A program made the translations under genes and the position numbers. A DNA stretch of 64,000 nucleotides from JANNBN01 sp031385545. Its GTDB lineage: Bacteria > Actinomycetota > Acidimicrobiia > Acidimicrobiales > JANYDT01. The notes beneath the pieces were generated by a model. It did no database searches and had not been told where the DNA came from. It saw only the letters and a program-made list of their open reading frames with translations. The stretch is taken from the NCBI GenBank assembly GCA_031385545.1, contig JANNBN010000121.1, positions 46,190-110,189 of the forward strand, given 5' to 3'. Positions within the stretch are counted from its first letter, which is position 1, and each line of letters opens with the position of its first letter. Positions 34,649 to 42,605 of the stretch are shown one piece after another.

Positions 34649-35041
34649 ATCGAGGCGAAACGAAGTTCGAGGCGGCGGCGAGTAACGGGACCGGTGGAAG
34701 GCCCTGCCAAGCGGTTACCGACAGAACTCGGGTCTTTCACCGACAGAACCGCGCAATCTGCTGCTCCACCGGCCCCAGCAGGGCGTTTCTGTCAGCGAGT
34801 CTGCACAGTTCTGACGGCCTCCTGGATCTAAATCCGCGAATCGTCGGTCGACGCATCAGGTCCGACCAGCCTGGAGGCCCGCAACGTTGTCATCCGTGGT
34901 TTTGCACGCGCTGGGACCGGGTACTGGGTTGTCGGACCTCGACGTTCCTGGCCACGGGGGATCTGACCGCTCAGGACTGGCGTTGGTTCCAGCCATTACC
35001 GGTGTCAAGGGAGACCATTACCGGTGTCAAGGGAGAGAAGC
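34649..35041. other. intergenic region ending in tandem repeat
   Basis: No supportable gene. Contains two ACCGACAGAAC words near 34710-34750 and, at its 3' edge, a perfect 22-bp tandem duplication that carries the ribosome-binding region of the next small ORF. Confidence 0.4.
34993..35036. repeat. perfect 22-bp tandem duplication
   Basis: 34993-35014 and 35015-35036 are identical, each with core ACCGGTGTCAAGGGAGA. The second copy places GGGAGAG a few bases before ATG 35042, so the duplication also duplicates a ribosome-binding site. Confidence 0.9.
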
Positions 35042-35191
35042 ATGAACGAACTTGCAGCAGAAGTATCCTCAAAAATCCAGGCATCCCCGACAAAAGCAGG
35101 GTCATGGCCTTCCAACACAGGGTCATGGCCTTTCAACAATTGGTCTGCGATGCTCGAAAGACTCAATCAGACAGCGGAAGCAACGGATTAG
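35042..35191 (+). CDS. small 49-residue protein with 7-residue repeat
   Basis: ATG 35042 has a good GGGAGAGAAG ribosome-binding site. The 49 residues include AGSWPSN-TGSWPFN, encoded by a 21-bp direct repeat (35098-35118, 35119-35139), and end in an amphipathic stretch (SAMLERLNQTAEATD). The stop is 3 nt before the chaB ATG, so it is probably co-translated with it. I do not recognise a family; short phasin-like or helical scaffold proteins look similar but this is weak. Confidence 0.55.
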   Translation: MNELAAEVSSKIQASPTKAGSWPSNTGSWPFNNWSAMLERLNQTAEATD

Positions 35192-35194
35192 CCG

Positions 35195-35614
35195 ATGGTG
35201 CTCTACGCGAAGGAGAAGGACCGGTTGCCAGCCACCCTGAGGCGGTCATCTGAAAAGGCGCAGGATACATACATGCACACGCTTGAGGCAGCGGAAGAGA
35301 CTCACGGCGATGGTGAGGCTGCACACCGAATTGCGTTTGCTTCTCTGAAACACTCCTTCGAGAAGGTCGGCGATCACTGGGAGCAAAAGGACCGCCCCGG
35401 TCCAAGTGACAGCCAGGACGCCAAACGTGGGCAGGCTGCCCTCGAGAGCGACACGAAGACTGCCGAAGGGGTCGACGCGTTTGCCAGCAAATCGCATCTG
35501 CTCGGTTTGGCCAGGCGTCTGGAGGTCAGTGGCAGATCGACCATGACGAAAGCACAGCTCGTCGAGGCGATCGTGACCGCCAACCGTCGAGCCTCCGAAC
35601 GGTCGCGCAAATAG
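35195..35614 (+). CDS. chaB: ChaB-domain protein with C-terminal Rho-N/SAP-like motif
   Basis: 139 residues. The ChaB domain (about 10-65: LPATLRRSSEKAQDTYMHTLEAA ... AHRIAFASLKHSFEKVGDHWEQK) is followed by a linker and a SAP/Rho-N-like helix-extended-helix (about 100-139: SKSHLLGLARRLEVSGRSTMTKAQLVEAIVTANRR), which often binds nucleic acids. ChaB was named as a cation-transport regulator in E. coli; actinobacterial forms with this tail are of unknown role. Confidence 0.85.
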   Translation: MVLYAKEKDRLPATLRRSSEKAQDTYMHTLEAAEETHGDGEAAHRIAFASLKHSFEKVGDHWEQKDRPGPSDSQDAKRGQAALESDTKTAEGVDAFASKSHLLGLARRLEVSGRSTMTKAQLVEAIVTANRRASERSRK

Positions 35615-35741
35615 TGGTGACGGCTCGATTCTTCGACTGAATGAGAAGCGGCTCACGGCGACCGGCCCCGTCACAACAGGTATCATCGGCCAACGGCGTG
35701 TCGGCGACAAACGTGCGACACGGGGCCGGAAGGGGTTGTCG

Positions 35742-37499
35742 GTGCAGCAGCTTCCCTCTCGCCCGACTGGACCGCATGCCAGCCACCCGTTGCCAGAAGA
35801 TTTCGTCGATGCGGACATCCTGCAGACCATCGAGGAGCGCTACTGGTACCCGATTCAGGAGGCCTCCACGCTGGAGGCGCTGCTGGCCGACGACACGTTC
35901 TTCACCGACCCAGGGCATCACGTCGGGCTGTACTCGGATCACGGAACGGTGCATGTGCGCGACGTGGCGATGCGGGCGGCACGGCTGGCCAGTGCGGTTG
36001 ACGGTGTTTTGATCACGGAGCGATCTCCCGGGCGGGTGCGGTTCGTTCAGGGCTGCGCCGTGTTACTCGCCTACCTGCACGACATCGGCATGTCACCCGC
36101 CAACATCGCAGGCCGCAAGGTGCACGCGCAGTTCGCCACGCAGACAGTGTTCCAACCCGAGTTCGACGCAATCTTCGACCGGTTGTGGGCCACCGACGCC
36201 GGCGGGTTGCGCTCACGCATCGAAGCAGTGCACTGTGACGAGGCGTTCAGTGCGCCCCTTCCGTTCGTGTGGCGAGAAGTGCTGGCGCTGTCCCTGGCCC
36301 ACAGCAAGTCGGCCGTTCCCGAGGATGTACTCGACGAGCCTGCCGCGCTCCGTCGTGTCATGCAGCGCGCCACCTTCACGCAGCTCGCCGCGCAGGCCCA
36401 ATTGCCGACCTCATCACTCCGGACGCTGGACCGCGACGCGACGGCGCAGAGCGATGCGGTGAGGCGCTACACCAGCGAAGGGGTCGACCCGGACGCCGAT
36501 GCATTTGCCTGGCTGGTGTCCGAGCCAACCGGCGTTGCCGCCTTCCGCCATGACGTCATCGACGCCGTCCGAGTCCTTCGCGCAGCAGATGCTCTGCGCC
36601 AACGCGGCACGACTCACCGAACCAGCGCCGGTTTCGAGGTCTGCACCGACCGCCAGCTGGGCTCAGCGGTATTTGCTATGCGCACCGACGATGACCGTGT
36701 GTCTGTGCTCGTGCGGGACGACAACCCCATGAGCGGTGCGGAAGCGAACCTTCGACTGGTCGATCTCACGCCCACCGGTTCGCTGCGCATTGCAGTGCAC
36801 CGTGGCGCGTTCCCCGAAGCCGTGCGGACCCGGGTGGCACAACGCCTGGGCGACGTCATCATCGACATCGCTCGCGACGCGCTGCAATCGTTCGCCACCT
36901 CGGCGGTGCCAGGGGTCGCCGAGATGCGGATCGAATTCGTCCGACCACACGACGACCCGTCGTTCGCTGATGTGCTGGTGCATCAGCTCTCTGCCGGGCA
37001 TCCGGAGTGGAGCGCGCGCACGGTCATCGTCGATGAAGCCGTTCACATCCAGCCACCCGACCTGATCGACTGGGTCGTGCGTGGAGAACCACTTCGGGCG
37101 AACGAGGAGCGGGCGCAAACCCTGCTCGCACAACTCCGGCGCCACGGGTCCAATACCGACACGATCGATCCGGATCGTGCCTTCAATGCGGTACGCGTCG
37201 TGAAGGTAGCGGCGGGTGAGCAGATCCTTGCACCGCACACTGCGGCTTCGGTCGTGCTGGTGCCGACGGGTCCCGGGTTGACGGTGTTCCCGACGGGCGG
37301 CTACCCGTCAGCCCCCCATCACGCGTGGCTGCCGATGGGTGTCACAGGCGTGGTGCGCGGAGCGGAACGAAATGCACGTGTCTCGGCAGACCGAGACGTG
37401 GAGGTGATCGCCATTCCCGCCGACGTGTTCCTCGCCGAATGGTTCCGGCCGTACGAAGTGAGCGCCTTGCGGGCGGTCGCGGCACAATGGGACCGATGA
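35742..37499 (+). CDS. HD-domain signalling protein
   Basis: 585 residues from GTG 35742, chosen because GGAAGGGG lies 6 nt upstream; TTG 35736 is an alternative. Residues about 55-210 form an HD-type metal phosphohydrolase domain: HGTVHVRDVAMRAARLAS then LLAYLHDIGMSP with the HD pair, and later histidines. The middle is unassigned; the C-terminal part (about 465-585) looks like a cupin or cyclic-nucleotide-like beta barrel. First of three genes overlapping by 4 nt. A role in cyclic- or poly-nucleotide turnover feeding the next two proteins is an inference. Confidence 0.75.
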   Translation: MQQLPSRPTGPHASHPLPEDFVDADILQTIEERYWYPIQEASTLEALLADDTFFTDPGHHVGLYSDHGTVHVRDVAMRAARLASAVDGVLITERSPGRVRFVQGCAVLLAYLHDIGMSPANIAGRKVHAQFATQTVFQPEFDAIFDRLWATDAGGLRSRIEAVHCDEAFSAPLPFVWREVLALSLAHSKSAVPEDVLDEPAALRRVMQRATFTQLAAQAQLPTSSLRTLDRDATAQSDAVRRYTSEGVDPDADAFAWLVSEPTGVAAFRHDVIDAVRVLRAADALRQRGTTHRTSAGFEVCTDRQLGSAVFAMRTDDDRVSVLVRDDNPMSGAEANLRLVDLTPTGSLRIAVHRGAFPEAVRTRVAQRLGDVIIDIARDALQSFATSAVPGVAEMRIEFVRPHDDPSFADVLVHQLSAGHPEWSARTVIVDEAVHIQPPDLIDWVVRGEPLRANEERAQTLLAQLRRHGSNTDTIDPDRAFNAVRVVKVAAGEQILAPHTAASVVLVPTGPGLTVFPTGGYPSAPHHAWLPMGVTGVVRGAERNARVSADRDVEVIAIPADVFLAEWFRPYEVSALRAVAAQWDR

Positions 37500-37951
37500 G
37501 CGTTCCCTATCAGCTGTTGACAATCGAACGAGTCGCTCTCCTGCGTCGTCTCGACTTCTTCACCGGCGCGCCGGGTCACGTGCTGGCGGCGGTAGCCAAA
37601 GAAGCTCTCGAGGTGACGTTCCCTGCCGGTCAGGTGGTCATGAGCCGAGGTGAAGAAGGCGACTCGCTGTTCATCGTCGTGAAGGGACACGTCCGCATCG
37701 ACATCGGCGACCTGCACGTCGATGACTTGGGACCTGGATCCGTCATCGGAGAACTCGCGCTGCTCGTCGCAGAAGCACGGTCAGCGACGGTGACCGCTCT
37801 CGACGAATGCCTGCTGCTGCGTCTCAGCAAGGCGGTGTTCGACGAGCTGTTGCTGGACCACCCGGAGGTCGCCGGCGGCGTCATCACCGCATTGGTCAGG
37901 CGTTTCCGTGACCGCGGTCCGAGGTCCGAACCACACGGCGCCCAGCCGTGA
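37496..37951 (+). CDS. stand-alone cyclic-nucleotide-binding domain protein
   Basis: 151 residues, almost entirely one cNMP-binding (CRP-like) beta barrel: FPAGQVVMSRGEEGDSLFIVVKGHVRI, then the phosphate-binding cassette GSVIGELALLVAEARSATVTA, in which GELALL and Arg-Ser-Ala match the consensus. No DNA-binding helix-turn-helix follows, so it must act on a partner. Overlaps both neighbours (ATGA and GTGA). Confidence 0.88.
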   Translation: MSVPYQLLTIERVALLRRLDFFTGAPGHVLAAVAKEALEVTFPAGQVVMSRGEEGDSLFIVVKGHVRIDIGDLHVDDLGPGSVIGELALLVAEARSATVTALDECLLLRLSKAVFDELLLDHPEVAGGVITALVRRFRDRGPRSEPHGAQP

Positions 37952-40503
37952 CCACAGACCGGCTCCGCTCCCCGGTCACACTCCTTGCGGCGCAGGGTGT
38001 CGCCCTCGGTCTTCTGTGCGGCTTCGTCATCATTCCGGCGTCGGGTATCTTCCTCGCCCGTTACGGCTCGGAAGGGCTGCCGTTCGTCTACCTTGTGGTG
38101 GCTCTCGCCGGTGGGCTGATGGCACCGCTGATGGCGCACGCGTTGCGCCGCTGGTCGCTGGCATCGGTGTGTGTACCGGTGCTCGCCATCACGGCTGCAC
38201 TGGTGACAGCGGTGTGGCTGGGACTGGAACTGGCCGACGCTGCCTGGCTCTCCTTCGTCCTGCAAGTGTTGTTCCCGCTGCTCCTTCAGGTGGGTTTCGT
38301 CTTTATCGGCGGGCAGGCCGGGCGGCTGCTCACCGTCCGTCAGATGAAGGAGCAGTTCCCGCGCATCGTCTCGGGCTTCGTCATCGGCTTTTTTCTTTCT
38401 GGGGTGCTCGCACCGCCGTTGCTCGCTGTGGTGGGTGCGACCGAACGCCTCCTCGCCGGCACGTCGATCTTCGCGATCGTCCTGCTTGCGCTCGTCCTGC
38501 AAACACGCCGCGTCTTTCCCGCCGAACTGGGCGCGGTCGACGAGCCGCAGGACGACGGACCGCGTCAGCCGTTGCGGAACCTGGCCACGGGCCGACTCGT
38601 CATGGTGCTCCTCGGCTATCAGCTGATGTCCATGCTGGGCACGCAACTGGTCGACTTCCTCGTCTATGACCGCGCCGCGGCACGGTTCACGACGAGTGAA
38701 GACCTGGCACGCTTCACATCGGTATTCACTATCGCGTTGAACGTCTCAGATCTGCTGTTCCTGACCATCGCCGGGCTCCTCTTGCGCCGCTTCGGGATGC
38801 GCCTCGGCCTGATCGCCAACCCGGCGATCGTAAGCGCACTTGTCATCATCGGGGTCGCGTCGGGTGGCGCCCTGGGAGTCGGCTCCTTGGCCATGTTCAT
38901 CGCCGTCTGCGGTGCCAGGATCACCGACATCTCGTTGACGGACGGCACCACTCGAACGTCCATCAACACGGCCTATCAGGCACTGCCGCCCGACCAGCGC
39001 CTGGGGGTGCAGGCCACGGTGGAAGGCATTGGGGGACCTGTCGCGATCGGGATCACCGGCTTGCTGCTACTCGTGATCCAGCGTGGGTTCGGTGGCGGAC
39101 CGCTTGTCGTGTCGGGCGTCACGGTGGCGGTGTGCCTGTTGTGGATGCTCTCGGCGTCCTCCGTCTATCGCCAATACCAGACCAGCCTGCGCGACAACCT
39201 CCGGCGACGCGCCTTGAAGCCCGCCGAGCTGCTCATCGCCGACGACGCCACAACAGCGGTGCTCCAGCGGCTACTTGACGGCGACGCCACCGACATCGTG
39301 GTGGCGCTGGAATTGATCGCCGCGCAGCCCGACGCCTCGGACCGGCTCTCGTCGCTTTTCGCGCATGGCGCCGCCGCGCCGCTCGCTCGCTCGCTCGCAC
39401 TCCAAAAGCTGACGCTGGTCGACCCCCAGCGGGTGGCAGCCCTGGGCGCGGATGAAGCGGACCCGATCGTCGGCCTGGCTGGCGTCATTGCGGACGTCGG
39501 CGACGAAAAGAAGGTGGCAGAACCGATCCGGCTCCACATCACCCGCTCGCTCGCACACACCGACCCCGATGTACGGGCCGCAGGCTTCCGTGCCGCCGTG
39601 TCCATCGGCGATGAGCCAATGATGGCGTCGGTGCTTGGGGAACTGGCCTCGGGACGCCCATTCTCGGCCGCTGCTGACGCATGGATCGAACGGCCACAGC
39701 GCTATGCGTCCCTGCTCGACCGACAGTTGTCGGATCCGCTCGCAGCGGCGGTGCCCCTCGTGCGCCTCATCCGAAGTTGTCCGAAGATCCACGCGTCTGC
39801 CGTGGTGGAGGTCCTCATCCGACACGCCGAGCACAAGGACCGAGACGTCGGCCTGGCGGTCCTGCGAGCTCTCGACAGGGTCGCTCCGGCCGGTGACGGG
39901 TGCCGGCTCAAGGTCGCTTCGACAACGATCCGGACGGATGCGGTCCACTCACTGCGGTTTGTCCACGCGATCGGCGTGGTGGGCGGGATTCACGAGACCC
40001 ACGCGCTGGGCGAGGCGCTGCGCGATGAACTGCTCCTGCTACGACGACGCACGTTGGCCTCGCTGACCCTCGTCGGAGACCGGGCCACCGTGCACCGAGC
40101 GGCCCAGCTGCTCGACGGCGGTGACGAGCGTGCTGCAGCCTTGGCACTCGAGACGCTCGAGGTAACGGTGCCAGACTCACTTCGCACGTTGTGCATGCCG
40201 ATGCTCCAGCCAAACAATGACCACCGCAGACGCGTCCGGACGTTGTCCAAGGTGGTGTCGGTGACGTCGATACCCGATGCACTCGATGATCTGCTCACCG
40301 ATCTGACGGAGGACGGCGACGACATCTGGCGGCGGCCCTGGCTGCGGGCCTGTGCGTTGCACGCAGCTGTTTTGCTGGGACGTCCTGTCGCCGATCGCTT
40401 GGTGGCGCTGGGGGCTGGGATGCCCGAAGACAGCGCCGCCTACGAGACAGCCATGTGGGCGCGCTCCCGTTCATCCACCCCGGAGCCCGACGCGCAACGA
40501 TGA
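37948..40503 (+). CDS. nucleotide-translocase-like membrane protein with HEAT repeats
   Basis: 851 residues. Residues about 10-410 carry ten to twelve membrane segments like the ATP/ADP translocase (NTT/Tlc) branch of MFS-type carriers, including ITDISLTDGTTRTSINTAYQALPPDQRLGVQATVEGIG. From about 430 to 840 the sequence is soluble and repetitive helical (HEAT-like). GTG start overlaps the cNMP-protein stop. The fusion suggests a sensor or transporter gated by a cytoplasmic scaffold; together with the HD and cNMP proteins it forms a compact signalling unit. Confidence 0.75.
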   Translation: MTTDRLRSPVTLLAAQGVALGLLCGFVIIPASGIFLARYGSEGLPFVYLVVALAGGLMAPLMAHALRRWSLASVCVPVLAITAALVTAVWLGLELADAAWLSFVLQVLFPLLLQVGFVFIGGQAGRLLTVRQMKEQFPRIVSGFVIGFFLSGVLAPPLLAVVGATERLLAGTSIFAIVLLALVLQTRRVFPAELGAVDEPQDDGPRQPLRNLATGRLVMVLLGYQLMSMLGTQLVDFLVYDRAAARFTTSEDLARFTSVFTIALNVSDLLFLTIAGLLLRRFGMRLGLIANPAIVSALVIIGVASGGALGVGSLAMFIAVCGARITDISLTDGTTRTSINTAYQALPPDQRLGVQATVEGIGGPVAIGITGLLLLVIQRGFGGGPLVVSGVTVAVCLLWMLSASSVYRQYQTSLRDNLRRRALKPAELLIADDATTAVLQRLLDGDATDIVVALELIAAQPDASDRLSSLFAHGAAAPLARSLALQKLTLVDPQRVAALGADEADPIVGLAGVIADVGDEKKVAEPIRLHITRSLAHTDPDVRAAGFRAAVSIGDEPMMASVLGELASGRPFSAAADAWIERPQRYASLLDRQLSDPLAAAVPLVRLIRSCPKIHASAVVEVLIRHAEHKDRDVGLAVLRALDRVAPAGDGCRLKVASTTIRTDAVHSLRFVHAIGVVGGIHETHALGEALRDELLLLRRRTLASLTLVGDRATVHRAAQLLDGGDERAAALALETLEVTVPDSLRTLCMPMLQPNNDHRRRVRTLSKVVSVTSIPDALDDLLTDLTEDGDDIWRRPWLRACALHAAVLLGRPVADRLVALGAGMPEDSAAYETAMWARSRSSTPEPDAQR

Positions 40504-40506
40504 CCT

Positions 40507-41754
40507 TCAGACGACAGGCGCCCCGACCGTCCAAAGGGCGCTGAACGGGAGTGCCCACATGCCGTCGTCGAAGCGTGTCGCGGTGTCGCCCGAGTGCAGA
40601 ACCAAGCCGCGAACGAACCGGTGTTGATAGCGGTCGCGAAAACGGCGGAGACCGGCCGTGTGTGCTTCGGTTGCCGACCGCGCTGCCTTGACCTCGATTC
40701 CAATGAGTGCCCCATCTCGCCGCTCGATGACCAGGTCGACTTCGTACCGGTCGTTCTCGCGCCAGTGGAAGAGTTGAGCAGACGTGGCCGACCAGCCGAG
40801 AACGCGGATCAACTCCGTGGCGACGAACGTCTCGAGCAGCCTTCCGAAGGCGTCGGTGTTCTGCATCACCAGCGCAGGATCCACGGGCAGCGCAGCTGCG
40901 ACGAACGACGGGTCCGACGCGAAAATTCGCTCTCGCTCGGTCTCACGATGGTCGTGGCCCGGCCGAAATCCTCGGACCGACTCCACAAGGTGCACCTCGG
41001 CCAGTTCATCGAGATACGCGTGGACCGTGTCCTGTGCAAGTTCAGCTGCCTCGGCGAAGTGTCGCACGTTGCGTACAGAGCCGCTCCGGCCGACCAACCA
41101 CCGGTAGAACCGCACGAGTCGCTCAACGTCTCGGCGTGTGGTGTACACGTTGCCACTGAAGAGATCCGGAACATAAGCGTCCAGCTCGGCTGCCTGATCA
41201 ATCGGGTCGAGCAACCGCATCGTGGGAAACCCGCCTGCAGACGCGCGGCGGATCACCTCGTTGTGATCGCACCGAGGAACGGACCACGTACGCGGGTCTT
41301 CGTCGAAAAATGCCGTGACGGTATCGAGCGGCCGACCCTCTAGTTCGGATTGACTGAGCGGGTGCAACCGAAGCCGTCTGACCCGACCGGTCAACGGGTC
41401 GGAACCGCCGAGTTCTCGCGTGTTGAGGCGGGCAGAACCGGTCAGGAGGAATTGCGTCGGAGTCGCGCCGCGCTCATCGACGATCTGCTTGATGCCGAGT
41501 TGGAGGTTCGGGACGAGTTGTGCTTCGTCGACGACGGCGCCACTGGGCAGCGATTCGAGCCAACCCCTGAGGTCGTCGGCGGCTCTCTTGCGATCGGCGT
41601 CGTCACCCAAGGTTCGGAAACGCTGCGGTGAGACCAATCCCCGGGCGATCGTCGACTTCCCGGTAGCGCGCAAACCTTCCAGCACCACCACCGGTCGGTT
41701 GGCCCACGCACGCTCAACGGTTGGGAGAAGTCCACGCGGAAGCAGCTCAGCCAT
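40507..41754 (-). CDS. AAA-like ATPase with DUF4143 domain
   Basis: 415 residues from ATG 41754 (GTG 41766 possible). P-loop GLRATGKST, Walker B SGAVVDEAQLV, sensor LLTGSARL, arginine-rich GRVRRLRLHPLSQSE, then a DUF4143 C-terminal nuclease-like domain (about 210-400) with ENDRYEVDLVIERRDGALIGIEVKAA, a PD-(D/E)xK-type core. Common orphan family in bacteria, role unknown. A 6-bp inverted repeat (ACACAC...GTGTGT, 41761-41781) overlaps its start region. Convergent with the HD/cNMP operon. Confidence 0.87.
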   Translation of the reverse strand: MAELLPRGLLPTVERAWANRPVVVLEGLRATGKSTIARGLVSPQRFRTLGDDADRKRAADDLRGWLESLPSGAVVDEAQLVPNLQLGIKQIVDERGATPTQFLLTGSARLNTRELGGSDPLTGRVRRLRLHPLSQSELEGRPLDTVTAFFDEDPRTWSVPRCDHNEVIRRASAGGFPTMRLLDPIDQAAELDAYVPDLFSGNVYTTRRDVERLVRFYRWLVGRSGSVRNVRHFAEAAELAQDTVHAYLDELAEVHLVESVRGFRPGHDHRETERERIFASDPSFVAAALPVDPALVMQNTDAFGRLLETFVATELIRVLGWSATSAQLFHWRENDRYEVDLVIERRDGALIGIEVKAARSATEAHTAGLRRFRDRYQHRFVRGLVLHSGDTATRFDDGMWALPFSALWTVGAPVV

Positions 41755-41807
41755 AGCTGAACACACTACATCATTGTGTGTAAATATACTAGAGGTGGAT
41801 GTGTAAA

Positions 41808-41834
41808 CCCGCGGGACCCGCGGGACCCGCGGGA
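41808..41834. repeat. 9-bp GC-rich tandem repeat, three copies
   Basis: CCCGCGGGA repeated at 41808, 41817 and 41826; each contains the palindrome CCCGCGGG. It lies between the ATPase promoter and the AlkB-like gene end. It can fold into several alternative hairpins and may act as a terminator for the AlkB-like gene. Confidence 0.7.
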
Positions 41835-41862
41835 CCTGCCGATGCCCGCCGGTGCCTGCCGG

Positions 41863-42501
41863 TCAGCTGACACCAGTCGGCCGGAATTGGACCGAGACGC
41901 GTGGTCCGATTGACCGCGCGGTCTTTGGTATTGCGTGGTCCCACGTTCGTTGACACGTACCGCCCATGACGATCAGATCGCCATGGTCGAGCCGCATTCG
42001 GATGGCCTGCCCACTGCCCTTGGGCCGCAATGCAAAGGTGCGCGACGCTCCGAGCGACAGCACCGCGACGATCGTGTCATGCGTGGCTCCTCGCCCGAGG
42101 GTGTCGCCGTGCCAGGCCACACTGTCTCGTCCGTCGCGGTAGAGACACAGGCCGGTGCTGGTGAAGTCCTCGCCGAGCACCGACTGGTAGTGCGCTGACA
42201 ACCGGTCGCGTGCTTCCGCCAGTTCTGGCCATGGCATGGCGTCGCCGGTACCGAAGAACCGAAGGAGTCGTGGAACGTCGACGACCGTGTCATACATACG
42301 CCGCTGCTCGGCTCGCCACTGCGGTGATGCGACAAGGTCGTCGAACAGCCCGAACCCCCCGCGTATCCATGACCGTTTCACCTCGACCCATGCACCGCGT
42401 GACAACGTGACGTGTTCCACGGACCGGAGCGAGTCAAACGCGCAGGCTGCGTCGTGTTCCTCTGCGGCCCACAGCGTCATCTGCACGGAAGTGACCCTCA
42501 T
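41863..42501 (-). CDS. AlkB-like 2-oxoglutarate/Fe(II) dioxygenase
   Basis: 212 residues from ATG 42501. The jelly-roll core holds H131-G-D133 (VAWHGDTLG), H189 (RTWDHAIPK) and the arginines R201 and R207 (RVSVQFRP) that bind 2-oxoglutarate. ALRPKGSGQAIRMRLDHGDLIVMGG is typical of the AlkB family. It probably removes methyl adducts from nucleic acids. No adaptive-response partner is adjacent. Confidence 0.9.
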   Translation of the reverse strand: MRVTSVQMTLWAAEEHDAACAFDSLRSVEHVTLSRGAWVEVKRSWIRGGFGLFDDLVASPQWRAEQRRMYDTVVDVPRLLRFFGTGDAMPWPELAEARDRLSAHYQSVLGEDFTSTGLCLYRDGRDSVAWHGDTLGRGATHDTIVAVLSLGASRTFALRPKGSGQAIRMRLDHGDLIVMGGTCQRTWDHAIPKTARSIGPRVSVQFRPTGVS

Positions 42502-42587
42502 GCCGACAGCATAGTCAGAACTTCGAACACACGTTCGTGATGAGTTGCTCTCGTTCAGACGAGGTACATCAATTATGCTCATGATTG

Positions 42588-42605
42588 ATATACTTTGTAG
42601 TATAT
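42588..42605. promoter_or_regulatory. inverted repeat over the start codon of the ATPase gene
   Basis: ATATACT-TTGT-AGTATAT, a perfect 7-bp inverted repeat whose right arm includes the first two bases of ATG 42604. Half-site AGTATAT also occurs upstream of the DUF4143 ATPase (complement of 41785-41791). Likely an autoregulatory operator and -10-like element. Confidence 0.55.

Noticed and set aside
34612..35253. A 213-residue plus-strand open frame.
   Set aside because: No family resemblance, low-complexity composition, overlaps better-supported small ORF and chaB start.
41808..41834. CCCGCGGGA repeats as a CRISPR-like array.
   Set aside because: Units are 9 bp and directly adjacent, without spacers.
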